16,478 nucleotides of DNA from JBGSWC01 sp041752635 (GCA_041752635.1 JBGSWC010000216.1:1-16478), one strand, 5' to 3'; numbered from the stretch's first letter, positions 6,430 through 13,648 are shown. Program-made: numbers and translations. Notes: generated by a model from the letters alone, not told the origin.

Positions 6430-7716
6430 ATGAAACTCCGCACGCTCACACTCGGTTGCAAGGTCAATCAATACGAGACCGAGTACGTCCGCGAAGGGCT
6501 GGCAACGATCGGCTATCGTGAGGCGGACGAAGCAGAAGAAGCCGACCTTTGCATCGTGAACACTTGCACTGTTACCACTGATGGTGACGCGAAGAGCCGC
6601 AAGGCAATCCGCCGACTCGCGCGAAACAACCCGGCGGCCAAGATTGTCGTAATGGGTTGCTACGCGACTCGCGCCCCCGGCGAAGTTGCCGAGCTGCCCA
6701 ACGTCACTGAAGTCGTGACCGACAAACGCGAGTTGCCCGATTTGCTCGGGCGTTGGGGAGTGACCGATATTCCCACTGGCATCTCGGGATTTGGCCGTCG
6801 ACATCGCGCCTACGTCAAAGTTCAAGATGGTTGTCTATTGCGTTGCAGTTTCTGCATCATTCCGCACGTCAGGCCACAACTCACGAGTCGCCCGCTGGAA
6901 GACATCGTCCAAGAAGTGGGCCGCATCGTCGCCAACGGGTTTCGCGAAATTGTGCTCACTGGCATTCACCTGGGACACTACGGCGTCGACTTCAGTCGCT
7001 CGCGGCCCAAGAGCGAATGGACGCGACTCGCCGATTTGCTCGCTTGCTTGGCCGAACTGCCAGGCGACTTTCGCGTGCGACTCTCAAGCATCGAAGCGAC
7101 CGAAGTCACCCGCGAATTGATTGCCGTGATGCAGGCCAACCCCAATCGCATTGCGCCGCATCTGCATATCTCGATGCAAAGTGGCAGCGATCGCGTATTG
7201 CGGCGGATGCGCAGGCGGTGGGGCGCAAAACGATTTGTTGATCGCTGCCGGCTGCTACAAGAGTCACTCGACCGGCCCGCCATCACGACCGACGTCATCG
7301 TTGGGTTCCCGGGCGAGACCGACGCCGAGTTCGCCGAAACGATCGCCACTTGCCGCGAGGTCGGATTTTCGAAGATGCACATCTTCCCTTTTAGTGCCCG
7401 CCGTGGCACACCGGCGGCGACGATGTCCGATCAAGTTCACGGCGACATCAAGCAAGCGAGGGTGAGCGAGCTTGCCGACGTCGAAAGCGAACTCCAGACG
7501 GCCTACTTCGAGTCGCTCGCTGGCCGTCGGCTTCGTGTGTTGGTCGAAAGCCCTCTGCCGGGCGGCACCCACTTCGTCGGCACCGCGTGCCGTTACGCCC
7601 CGGTCGAGTTACCCGCTACCACTGCCGATGAATGGCAATTCCGCGATATAATCGCGGGCGAAGTTCGCAAAGGGAGAATCGTCGCTGCGCAATGTCGAAG
7701 CCCGATTGACGAATGA
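6430..7716 (+). CDS. mtaB: tRNA (t6A37) 2-methylthiotransferase MtaB
   Basis: A 428-residue radical-SAM enzyme that adds a methylthio group to N6-threonylcarbamoyladenosine at position 37 of ANN-reading tRNAs. The N-terminal UPF0004 domain supplies cysteines C10 (LGCKVNQYE), C46 (NTCTVT) and C77 (MGCYA) for one iron-sulfur cluster. The radical-SAM CxxxCxxC is C135, C139 and C142 in DGCLLRCSFCIIP. A TRAM-like tRNA-binding region occupies about 365-425. GCKVNQYE favours MtaB over MiaB, which usually has GCQMN. After CIIP the common RGxxRS segment is replaced by HVRPQLTSRP. The stop codon (7714-7716) and the last two residues, Asp-Glu, lie inside the TGACGAA heptamer repeat at 7707-7727, so the C-terminal end has been shaped by that repeat. 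The glycosyltransferase is 42 bp upstream. Confidence 0.9.
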   Translation: MKLRTLTLGCKVNQYETEYVREGLATIGYREADEAEEADLCIVNTCTVTTDGDAKSRKAIRRLARNNPAAKIVVMGCYATRAPGEVAELPNVTEVVTDKRELPDLLGRWGVTDIPTGISGFGRRHRAYVKVQDGCLLRCSFCIIPHVRPQLTSRPLEDIVQEVGRIVANGFREIVLTGIHLGHYGVDFSRSRPKSEWTRLADLLACLAELPGDFRVRLSSIEATEVTRELIAVMQANPNRIAPHLHISMQSGSDRVLRRMRRRWGAKRFVDRCRLLQESLDRPAITTDVIVGFPGETDAEFAETIATCREVGFSKMHIFPFSARRGTPAATMSDQVHGDIKQARVSELADVESELQTAYFESLAGRRLRVLVESPLPGGTHFVGTACRYAPVELPATTADEWQFRDIIAGEVRKGRIVAAQCRSPIDE

Positions 7717-7800
7717 CGAATGACGAAACAAGTAAATTCGTCATTCGGATTTCGTCACTCCCTCCAACCCATGTCCCCCAACCCCCCGTCCCCCTCTCCC
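7707..7800. repeat. Heptamer-structured spacer with hairpin, mtaB end to trpS start
   Basis: Three exact tandem copies of TGACGAA (7707-7727) are followed by degenerate 7-bp units that can be read in phase to 7797, just before the trpS ATG at 7801. Examples are CATTCGG (7742-7748) and ATTTCGT (7749-7755), then C-rich units such as TCCAACC (7763-7769) and CCCAACC (7777-7783). The left part also folds: 7707-7727 pairs with 7737-7757 at 18 of 21 positions around a nine-base loop. The hairpin includes the mtaB stop codon. Confidence 0.8.
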
Positions 7801-8766
7801 ATGCGCGTACTCAGCGGCATTCAACCGACCGGCCCGTTTCATTGGGGCAACTACTTCGGAGCCATTCGGCAGTACATCGAACTGCAAGACCTGGCCGACG
7901 AGTCGTATTACTTCGTCGCCAACCTGCATGCGCTGACGACCGTTCGCGACAAGGAGCGACTTGCCCAATTCACGATCGACGGCGCGATTGATCTGCTCGC
8001 GCTCGGGCTCAATCCCGAAAAAGCAGTGCTGTTCGTGCAGAGTGATGTGCCCGAAGTCAGCGAGCTTTGCTGGCTGCTGATGACCGGCACGCCGATGGGA
8101 TTGCTCGAACGCTGTGTGAGCTACAAAGACAAGCTCGCAAAAGGCGTCAAAGCCGACGCGGGATTGTTTACCTATCCGGTTCTGCAAGCGGCCGATATTT
8201 TGGCTTACGATGCCGACATCGTGCCCGTTGGCGAAGACCAATTGCAGCACATCGAAGTCTGCCGCGACATCGCGGGCAGTTTCAACCACCATTTTGGCGA
8301 GACTTTCGTTTTGCCGAAAGGAAAGGTGCTCGATCAGTCGGCCCGAGTCCCTGGGACCGATGGCGAGAAGATGAGCAAGAGCTATGGCAACACCTTGGCT
8401 GTATTCGACGAAGAAAAAGCACAACGCAAACAGATCATGCGTATCACCACCGACAGCCGACCGATGGACGACCCCAAGGAGCCCGAAGGTGACGTGCTGT
8501 TCGATCTCTTTAAGTTGGTCGCGACCGCCGATGAAGTGACCGCGATGGCCGCAAAATACCGTGCCGGGGGCTTCGGCTATGGCGAAGTGAAAAAAGCGCT
8601 AGCCGATGCCAGTGAACGATACTGGGGCGAATTCCGTAGCTGCCGCGCCGACATTGCCGCGCGGCCCGACGACGTTCGCGATGTTCTCAAGGCGGGTGCG
8701 GCGAAGGCCCGCGCGCGGGCGGGGCAGGTGCTGGAGCGGGCCCAGAAAGCCTGTGGCTTAAAGTGA
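7801..8766 (+). CDS. trpS: Tryptophanyl-tRNA synthetase
   Basis: A 321-residue class I aminoacyl-tRNA synthetase that charges tRNA-Trp with tryptophan in the cytoplasm. RVLSGIQPTGPFHWGNYFGA (2-21) contains the HIGH-type signature with HWGN at 14-17. PVGEDQ (142-147) and the KMSKS loop (190-194, GEKMSKSYGN) complete the active site. Size and order match bacterial TrpS. The ATG at 7801 was chosen because it starts exactly at the conserved MRVLSGIQPTG. An in-frame ATG at 7720 would add 27 residues encoded entirely by the heptamer repeat, which is unlikely to be part of the protein. The leader is C-rich and has no Shine-Dalgarno. No Trp-codon leader peptide or T-box was recognised upstream. Confidence 0.95.
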   Translation: MRVLSGIQPTGPFHWGNYFGAIRQYIELQDLADESYYFVANLHALTTVRDKERLAQFTIDGAIDLLALGLNPEKAVLFVQSDVPEVSELCWLLMTGTPMGLLERCVSYKDKLAKGVKADAGLFTYPVLQAADILAYDADIVPVGEDQLQHIEVCRDIAGSFNHHFGETFVLPKGKVLDQSARVPGTDGEKMSKSYGNTLAVFDEEKAQRKQIMRITTDSRPMDDPKEPEGDVLFDLFKLVATADEVTAMAAKYRAGGFGYGEVKKALADASERYWGEFRSCRADIAARPDDVRDVLKAGAAKARARAGQVLERAQKACGLK

Positions 8767-8803
8767 CGGAGAAATCTCACTCGGCTGCGCGTCGCTCAGG
8801 CTT

Positions 8804-8835
8804 CGCCGTTTCGTCATAGGTCGTGACTAACGGCG
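8804..8835. terminator. Hairpin downstream of trpS, probable terminator or repeat
   Basis: CGCCGTT (8804-8810) pairs perfectly with AACGGCG (8829-8835). Inside, GTCA (8813-8816) pairs with TGAC (8824-8827), giving a two-part stem about 40 bases after the trpS stop. No T-run follows directly, so it is not a textbook intrinsic terminator. It is the first of two adjacent hairpins. Confidence 0.45.
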
Positions 8836-8838
8836 AGA

Positions 8839-8880
8839 GGTGCCAAACTTCACAGTCCGTGACCAATAGAATTTGGCACC
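8839..8880. repeat. Inverted repeat GGTGCCAAA/TTTGGCACC
   Basis: Perfect 9-bp arms at 8839-8847 and 8872-8880 enclose a 24-base loop, which has its own small TCAC/GTGA stem (8850-8862). It begins three bases after the previous hairpin. Together the two structures occupy much of the first part of the 313-bp gap between trpS and the DUF1559 gene. The rest of that gap holds only a possible promoter and the ribosome binding site. Confidence 0.6.
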
Positions 8881-8954
8881 AAAATGCGGCAACTACGCGT
8901 CGCCAAGGGCCGAATACCTAAAAACCGAGCAAAAGTACTTCAGTCAGCTTTCAT

Positions 8955-8978
8955 TTTTTGTGCGATTTCGCCTACAAT
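8955..8978 (+). promoter_or_regulatory. Possible promoter for the DUF1559 gene
   Basis: TACAAT (8973-8978) is a five-of-six -10 box in the gap before the DUF1559 gene. The -35 region upstream is T-rich but poor in consensus. The leader from here to the ATG would be about 95 bases. Found by eye only. Confidence 0.3.
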
Positions 8979-9067
8979 ACGTTGGGCGGAGTGACTTTCG
9001 GCAACTTCGCCACTTTTCAAATAGCTCGCGATTCCGGGGCCCTTGGTGTCGCGTGTGTTTCTTGATC

Positions 9068-9073
9068 GGAGAG
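9068..9073 (+). promoter_or_regulatory. Ribosome binding site that fixes the DUF1559 start
   Basis: GGAGAG ends six bases before the ATG at 9080. Most genes in this window lack such a site, so it is good support for 9080 over an in-frame ATG at 8873. Confidence 0.7.
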
Positions 9074-9079
9074 TTCAGT

Positions 9080-10117
9080 ATGTCGCATCTGCTTGCGTCT
9101 TCGCCTCGCCTTGGTGCAACGCGTCGTGGTTTTACCCTCGTCGAACTATTGGTAGTAATCGCCATCATTGGCATTTTGGTAGCGCTGTTATTGCCTGCCG
9201 TTCAAGCAGCCCGCGAAGCGGCCCGGCGTACGACGTGCATCAACAAGATGAAACAACTGGGCATCGCCCTACACAACTTCAACGACACAAACAAAAAATT
9301 CCCCGACGGATCGCAGGGGCGCGATACAAGCGACGGCGGACTCGGCTACACCTACGGCCCCAATGCACCCACGAGAGTGGCGTTCTTCATTTTTCTCTAC
9401 CCGTTTCTCGAAGACTCGAATACCGATCTCAAATACGATAAGGACGTTTGGTTCATCGATAACATCAACACGGGCCCGTTCCGCGAGATCCTTCGCGCTC
9501 CGCAAGAGAATCTCATCTGTCCCAGCGACGAACCAACCAAATGCGATTGGTGCGACGGCGGAAACGCAGAGGAGTACAAAGGCAACTATGGCGTTAATTG
9601 GGGGCCGCAAACCATGGCCTGTCAGGCCTTGCCACCAACTCATCCGCAGGCGGGTGGAGTGAACCGGTGCACTGGTTCTGCCCGCGATCAATGGAAAATC
9701 AAAGGGGCTCCGTTCCACTTCAGTTTTGGTGCCCGCATCGCCCAGATTATCGATGGCACAAGCAATACGCTGGCGATGATGGAGATGGTGGCCACTCCCG
9801 AAATTAATAATGCCTGTGATCGTCGCGCTCGAATCTGGAACGATGACTTTTCCTGCTATCAAATCACTTGCCACACGACTCCCAACACCACGGTTGCTGA
9901 TGCGAGTGCCTGTCCCGGCGCGTCACCCGAATATCCATGCGTCAGCAGTAGCGGCATTACTGGCGGGCGGATGCAGTCGCGGAGCCAGCACCCCACAGGA
10001 GTGGTCGCATTGATGTGCGATGCTTCGGTCCATTTCGTGAGCAACGACATCGATCTGAACGTGTGGCAATCGGCCAGCACAATGCAGGGTGGCGAAGTGT
10101 TGGGCGATTTCCCGTGA
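9080..10117 (+). CDS. DUF1559 protein with type IV pilin-like N-terminus
   Basis: A 345-residue protein of the large planctomycete DUF1559 family. Residues 17-22 are GFTLVE, the prepilin peptidase cleavage and methylation motif. A hydrophobic helix follows (about 20-40, ending LLLPAVQAAREAARR), as in pseudopilins of type II secretion and type IV pilus systems. The rest is a secreted domain containing CPSD (147-150), GNYGVNWG (168-175), IDGTSNT (224-230) and about a dozen cysteines. The C-terminal H-X9-DG motif is present in altered form: H304, nine residues, then D314 followed by Ala instead of Gly. The start at 9080 is backed by a GGAGAG site. A small lipoprotein gene follows 50 bp later, a pairing I recall as common in these bacteria. 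The family's exact function is unknown; a role in surface fibres or secretion is inferred. Confidence 0.92.
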   Translation: MSHLLASSPRLGATRRGFTLVELLVVIAIIGILVALLLPAVQAAREAARRTTCINKMKQLGIALHNFNDTNKKFPDGSQGRDTSDGGLGYTYGPNAPTRVAFFIFLYPFLEDSNTDLKYDKDVWFIDNINTGPFREILRAPQENLICPSDEPTKCDWCDGGNAEEYKGNYGVNWGPQTMACQALPPTHPQAGGVNRCTGSARDQWKIKGAPFHFSFGARIAQIIDGTSNTLAMMEMVATPEINNACDRRARIWNDDFSCYQITCHTTPNTTVADASACPGASPEYPCVSSSGITGGRMQSRSQHPTGVVALMCDASVHFVSNDIDLNVWQSASTMQGGEVLGDFP

Positions 10118-10167
10118 AATTGATTTACACAAACCGACCCCTTTGATAATCAACAGCGAGCAACATC

Positions 10168-10575
10168 ATGCGACCTTCGATCTGTGCGGCTAGCTTGGTT
10201 GGCGTAGCACTCGTACTGCTGGCGGTCGGGGGGTGCGATTCGACCGGCTCAGCGATCGGCGTTTCGGGCACAGTGAAGCTCGACGACGCGCCGCTGCCAG
10301 AGGGGCGGATCACCATCTATCCATTAGAAAGTGGCAAGCCTGCCGCTGTCGATATTGTCGACGGTAACTACTCGATGAACGCGGAACCTGGCGATTACAA
10401 AGTCGAGATCAGCCGAATGGTCGAGAAAGGTGCAGCCGTGACCGACAGCGACTATGGAATTGACAAAGAGCTAGTGGAGTCGCTTCCCAAACGCTACAAC
10501 GCGGCTTCCGAACTCCGCATGAAAGTCGCGGCTGATGGCGAAAACAAGATCGACTTCGCGCTCGAGTCGAAGTAG
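10168..10575 (+). CDS. Small lipoprotein with carboxypeptidase-regulatory-like domain
   Basis: A 135-residue lipoprotein. The signal peptide ends in the lipobox AVGGC, placing the lipidated cysteine at residue 23. The mature part reads VSGTVKLDDAPLPEGRITIY (32-51), then a GNYSMNAEPGDYKVEIS strand pair (about 86-103). This is the pattern of a single Ig-like/transthyretin-like beta sandwich as in carboxypeptidase regulatory domains. Such proteins often follow DUF1559 genes in planctomycetes (recalled family knowledge), and here it lies 50 bp after one, so the two are probably co-transcribed and may act together at the cell surface. No catalytic residues are evident, so a binding or structural role is likely. 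The gene ends 28 bp from the convergent zinc-ribbon gene. Confidence 0.85.
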   Translation: MRPSICAASLVGVALVLLAVGGCDSTGSAIGVSGTVKLDDAPLPEGRITIYPLESGKPAAVDIVDGNYSMNAEPGDYKVEISRMVEKGAAVTDSDYGIDKELVESLPKRYNAASELRMKVAADGENKIDFALESK

Positions 10576-10603
10576 CGGCGGAACTGGTCGCATTGGGGCG
10601 CCC

Positions 10604-11305
10604 TTACTCGGGCGGATAGAGCAACGCACCACAGCCCTGACAAAACACCGCTTTTTGCAGAATAATATCGCTTGTTTGGTTGAGCGACAATTGCTGGCCA
10701 CAGCCACCACAAGCCCCTTCCTCGACGTCCGCCATGCCCCCAGCACCAAGCTGTCGCACCACGCGCTCGTAATCGGCCTTGAGAGCACCAGGAATGTGCT
10801 GTTCGGCGGCGGTGAGCTCCCCCGCGACGCGAGCGATCTCCGCCCGTAATCCTGCCTCGGCGGCGGCAATTCGTTCGCTCGTTTTTTGCATGTCAACCTG
10901 AGCGGCTGCGAGTGATTCTTGGACCGCTTTGGTCTCGCTTTCGAGCCCGTCGATCCGTTCGAGCGTTTCGAGAATCTCGTCCTGCAACACGCTGCCGGCC
11001 ATCTCGCCTGCAGCAATTTGTTCGAGCAGCGTTTGATATTCCTTATTGCTGCTACAGGCATTTAATTTGCCTTGCCAGTCAGCGATGCGCGATTCGCTCG
11101 ACTTGAGGTCGAGTTGCTTGCGATCGGCCAAGAGCTTAGCTTCGCGGACTTTCTGTCGCCACTTCTCGACTTCGGCCGCGGCCCGATCGACGGTCGCCTG
11201 AGCCGCCGCGACTTGACGTGGTCCGCGCTCCAAACGCCCTTCGAGCTCGGCAAGTTGGCGGAGCAAACTATGGAGCGAACGAAGTAATTCGGCACTAAGA
11301 GTCAT
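10604..11305 (-). CDS. Coiled-coil protein with C-terminal C4 zinc ribbon (COG1579-like)
   Basis: A 233-residue protein. Residues about 5-185 are a long antiparallel coiled coil rich in Ala, Glu, Arg and Leu, interrupted at 83-94 by NACSSNKEYQTL, which matches the conserved turn of the COG1579 family. The C-terminus holds a zinc ribbon with C199 and C202 (ACGGCGQ) and C222 and C225 (FCQGCGA). The architecture is that of the zf-RING_7 family, proposed to bind nucleic acid; the cellular role is not settled. The protein has no signal peptide and should be cytoplasmic. It faces the preceding lipoprotein gene tail to tail. Divergent from it, across 394 bp, is the YkgJ-like gene, with the repeat at 11397-11573 between them. 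No Shine-Dalgarno precedes the ATG at 11305. Confidence 0.88.
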   Translation of the reverse strand: MTLSAELLRSLHSLLRQLAELEGRLERGPRQVAAAQATVDRAAAEVEKWRQKVREAKLLADRKQLDLKSSESRIADWQGKLNACSSNKEYQTLLEQIAAGEMAGSVLQDEILETLERIDGLESETKAVQESLAAAQVDMQKTSERIAAAEAGLRAEIARVAGELTAAEQHIPGALKADYERVVRQLGAGGMADVEEGACGGCGQQLSLNQTSDIILQKAVFCQGCGALLYPPE

Positions 11306-11396
11306 GAAAAGATGTCATTTGAGAGGTTGGGGGGTAGCGTCGTTATCGCGCACAAGGAACTTGGGAGCAAGCCCCACACGAATTGCGAAGCCCCAT

Positions 11397-11573
11397 TTTT
11401 TGACGCAAAGTCGCGAAGTCGCAGAGAAGCGCAAAGATGCGTAGTTTATTGGATAATTTGATTTGATTTGATTGCGATCATACGCGATGCGGTATCGTTT
11501 TAAGATCGATCAAATGGTGGTTTAGACAGACTACTTTGCGCTTCTCTGCGTCTCTGCGGCTTTGCTTCGAAAA
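11397..11573. repeat. Composite nested inverted repeat, element B
   Basis: This element fills the middle of the 394-bp gap between two divergent genes. Arms 11421-11436 and 11534-11549 are a perfect 16-bp inverted repeat (GCAGAGAAGCGCAAAG on the left). They extend outward (11397-11420 with 11550-11573) at 18 of 24 positions, making arms of about 40 bp. The arms are built from octamer-like words such as CGCAGAGA. The A/T-rich centre has a second fold-back, 11466-11479 with 11504-11515 (a two-base bulge), and about three and a half tandem ATTTG units at 11456-11473. The 12-mer AGAAGCGCAAAG at 11425-11436 recurs exactly at 14552-14563 in element C. In the rest of this gap only a promoter and ribosome binding site for the next gene were seen. 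Confidence 0.85.
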
Positions 11574-11621
11574 TCTTTGGAATGAGGGGGGCATTTTTTA
11601 GAGTCGTAGGGCGTTGCTGGT

Positions 11622-11650
11622 TTGGTGTGAACCTGACGACCCGATATACT
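11622..11650 (+). promoter_or_regulatory. Likely promoter of the YkgJ-type gene
   Basis: TATACT (11645-11650, five of six consensus bases) is 17 bp downstream of TTGGTG (11622-11627, which keeps the TTG of the -35 box). The ATG is 50 bases further on. The promoter lies just outside the right arm of the repeat at 11397-11573. Confidence 0.5.
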
Positions 11651-11687
11651 ATCACTCAATCACAATCGCGTTCGCACGAGCTACCTT

Positions 11688-11693
11688 GAAGGA
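11688..11693 (+). promoter_or_regulatory. Ribosome binding site for the YkgJ-type gene
   Basis: GAAGGA ends six bases before the ATG at 11700, a good Shine-Dalgarno match in a window where most genes have none. It supports this start. Confidence 0.65.
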
Positions 11694-11699
11694 CCGAAC

Positions 11700-12143
11700 A
11701 TGACTGCCGCTGCATTTGGCACCAAACAGATTCGCCGCGAAGAACTGAAGGCGGGCCAGAACTTGTGTGAATTCTGCACCGCCAAGTGCTGTAAGTACTT
11801 TGCGCTGCCGATCGACGCGCCTGATTGTTTTGAGGATCTTGAATACATTCGCTGGTATCTGCTGCACGACCGAGCGAGCGTTTTCAAAGAAGATGAAGAC
11901 TGGTATCTCTTGGTCCACACTACTTGCGAGCACCTGCAGCCCGATAATCGCTGCGGCATCTACCTGACGCGGCCGAAAATCTGCCGTGACTACACCACCG
12001 ACAACTGTGAATACGACGACAACTGGACCTACGACTTCTACCTCGAAACGGCTGACCAAGTGTGGGAGTACACGGAGGCGACAATCCAGCCCAAAGGACA
12101 AAGCATCCGCAGCCGAAAGCCCGAAGTGCTGCCTTTGGCGTAG
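11700..12143 (+). CDS. YkgJ-family cysteine cluster protein
   Basis: A 147-residue cytoplasmic protein with the cysteine pattern of the YkgJ/CxxCxxCC family. CEFCTAKCC gives C23, C26, C30 and C31; further cysteines are C43, C76 (TTCEHL), C85 (NRCGIY), C95 (KICRDY) and C103. GIYLTRPKICRDYTT (86-100) is the typical core of the family, in which the cysteines are thought to bind zinc or an iron-sulfur cluster. The reaction is unknown. It has a promoter and Shine-Dalgarno of its own, so it may start a transcript that continues into hisS, 122 bp downstream. It is divergent from the zinc-ribbon gene; both are metal-binding by motif, but no functional link is shown. Confidence 0.88.
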   Translation: MTAAAFGTKQIRREELKAGQNLCEFCTAKCCKYFALPIDAPDCFEDLEYIRWYLLHDRASVFKEDEDWYLLVHTTCEHLQPDNRCGIYLTRPKICRDYTTDNCEYDDNWTYDFYLETADQVWEYTEATIQPKGQSIRSRKPEVLPLA

Positions 12144-12265
12144 TCAGTTTTCAGTAGTCTGTAAAACTTCTCGCTCATCGTTCCTTGTTCATCGCTCCGA
12201 CACCTCCTCCGACTGCCGCCACCCGGCTCGCCTGCCCTCTAGACTCTAGACACTAGACTCTTTCC
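12144..12265. repeat. Heptamer-structured spacer upstream of hisS
   Basis: The whole 122-bp spacer reads as degenerate 7-bp units. Clear neighbours include TTTCAGT and AGTCTGT (12149-12162), the series CTCGCTC, ATCGTTC (12170-12183) then CTTGTTC, ATCGCTC (12184-12197), and two exact CTCTAGA units followed by CACTAGA (12237-12257) that end just before the hisS ATG at 12266. The word type changes along the spacer while the 7-bp phase largely continues. No promoter or Shine-Dalgarno was recognised in it. Confidence 0.7.
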
Positions 12266-13585
12266 ATGATCACTCCCCGCACACTCAAAGGCTTTCGCGA
12301 CTACTTGCCCGAGGCGATGTTGCCTCGCGAGGAGTTGATGGCCACGGCGCGGCGAGTTTATCGCAGCTATGGGTTTGCGCCGATCGATACACCGGCGCTT
12401 GAGTATCTCGAAATACTTACCGGCAACGGCAGTGACGAGACCGACAAGCAACTCTATAAATTCGAGGACCACGGCGGACGACAAGTCGGCTTGAGGTTCG
12501 ACCTTACCGTGCCGCTCGCGCGGTTTGCCGCCCAACATGCGCAGCAACTCGGCACCCCCTTTAAGCGGTACCACATCGCCAGCGTCTGGCGGGGCGAGAA
12601 CACCCAACGCGGTCGGCTTCGCGAGTTTGTGCAATGCGACTTCGACACCATCGGCACCGAGAGTGTCGTCGCCGACGTTGAGACGGCGTGCGTCATTCAC
12701 GACTTGATGCGGGCCATTGGTTTCGAGAATTTCACTATTCGCATGAACAACCGGGCGGTGCTCAATGGGCTGCTCGAAAAGCTGGGGCTGACCGAACAGA
12801 GCGTCACCATTCTTCGATCTCTCGACAAGCTCGCCAAAATTGGGCCCGCCAAAGTCGCCGACGAAATGATGGCTGTAGCGAATGCATCGCCCGAACAGGC
12901 CAATCAAATTGTCACGTTGGCCTGCATCACCGGTACGCATGATCAAGTGCTGAGCGAAGTCGATAAATTGGTCGCAGGGAGCGAAACGGGCGAAGCGGGC
13001 GTGGCTCGCCTGCGAGAGATTCTTGCTGGCACGCGTGCCGGGGGCGTGGCCGAAAACTGCCTTGCGCTTGATATCTCGATCGCTCGCGGGCTCGATTACT
13101 ACACAGGAGTCATCTTCGAAACGTTCCTGGGCGAGCTGCCAGACATCGGCAGCGTCTGTAGCGGGGGACGCTACGACAACCTAGCCGAATTATTCACCAA
13201 GACGCGGCTCCCGGGCATTGGAGCGTCGCTGGGGCTCGATCGATTGCTGGTAGCGATGGAGGAATTGGGGCTGATTCCGCCCGCTGCAACGCCTGCCCAG
13301 GTGCTGCTTACGCAATTCTCGGCCGACGCACTGCCCGATTATTTGAAGCTGGCTCGCCAACTCCGTCGTGCAGGACTGGGGGTCGAGCTTTATCCCGAAG
13401 CCAAGAAACTCGGCAAACAACTTCAGCACGCCAACCGTCGCGGCCACCGCTTGGCTGTCATTGCCGGACCCGACGAGCTGGCCGCCGGCGAATGCCAGAT
13501 TAAAGACCTCGCCAGCGGCGAAAGCCGCACCACCCCCCTTGCCGAAGCCGCCAGCACGGCACTCGCGATGCTTACGCCACGCTGA
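12266..13585 (+). CDS. hisS: Histidyl-tRNA synthetase
   Basis: A 439-residue class II aminoacyl-tRNA synthetase that charges tRNA-His in the cytoplasm. RTLKGFRDYLP (5-15) is the usual N-terminus. Motif 2 is in RYHIASVWRGENTQRGRLRE (101-120). The two histidyl-specific motifs are ARGLDYYTG (273-281) and the CSGGRYDNL segment (298-306). Motif 3 is PGIGASLGLDRLL (316-328). An anticodon-binding domain fills the C-terminal hundred residues (from about 340). The length is normal for bacterial HisS. The ATG at 12266 directly follows the heptamer repeats, and no Shine-Dalgarno is present. Because the motifs and the anticodon domain are intact this is the charging enzyme and not the HisZ regulator. Confidence 0.95.
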   Translation: MITPRTLKGFRDYLPEAMLPREELMATARRVYRSYGFAPIDTPALEYLEILTGNGSDETDKQLYKFEDHGGRQVGLRFDLTVPLARFAAQHAQQLGTPFKRYHIASVWRGENTQRGRLREFVQCDFDTIGTESVVADVETACVIHDLMRAIGFENFTIRMNNRAVLNGLLEKLGLTEQSVTILRSLDKLAKIGPAKVADEMMAVANASPEQANQIVTLACITGTHDQVLSEVDKLVAGSETGEAGVARLREILAGTRAGGVAENCLALDISIARGLDYYTGVIFETFLGELPDIGSVCSGGRYDNLAELFTKTRLPGIGASLGLDRLLVAMEELGLIPPAATPAQVLLTQFSADALPDYLKLARQLRRAGLGVELYPEAKKLGKQLQHANRRGHRLAVIAGPDELAAGECQIKDLASGESRTTPLAEAASTALAMLTPR

Positions 13586-13648
13586 CTGAATCATCCGTTG
13601 CCAATAATCAGATATCATTTCTTACATGCAAAGCATCGAAGTTCACGA

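Noticed and set aside
5977..6825. 282-residue minus-strand ORF
   Set aside because: It covers the glycosyltransferase and the mtaB start on the opposite strand; both of those have clear family motifs and it has none.
7707..7727. CRISPR-like repeat
   Set aside because: The units are 7 bp and directly tandem, with no spacers and no cas genes.
7720..7800. Upstream ATG for trpS
   Set aside because: The extra residues are translated heptamer repeat; conserved TrpS sequence begins at 7801.
7720..7800. T-box or Trp leader-peptide attenuator upstream of trpS
   Set aside because: No T-box sequence, no run of Trp codons and no terminator/antiterminator pair; the structure present is explained by the heptamer repeat.
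8873..9079. Upstream ATG for the DUF1559 protein
   Set aside because: It would put 69 residues before the prepilin motif, which belongs near the N-terminus, and the Shine-Dalgarno points to 9080.
12239..12946. 235-residue minus-strand ORF
   Set aside because: Antisense to hisS, whose motifs are complete; the ORF has no recognisable domain.
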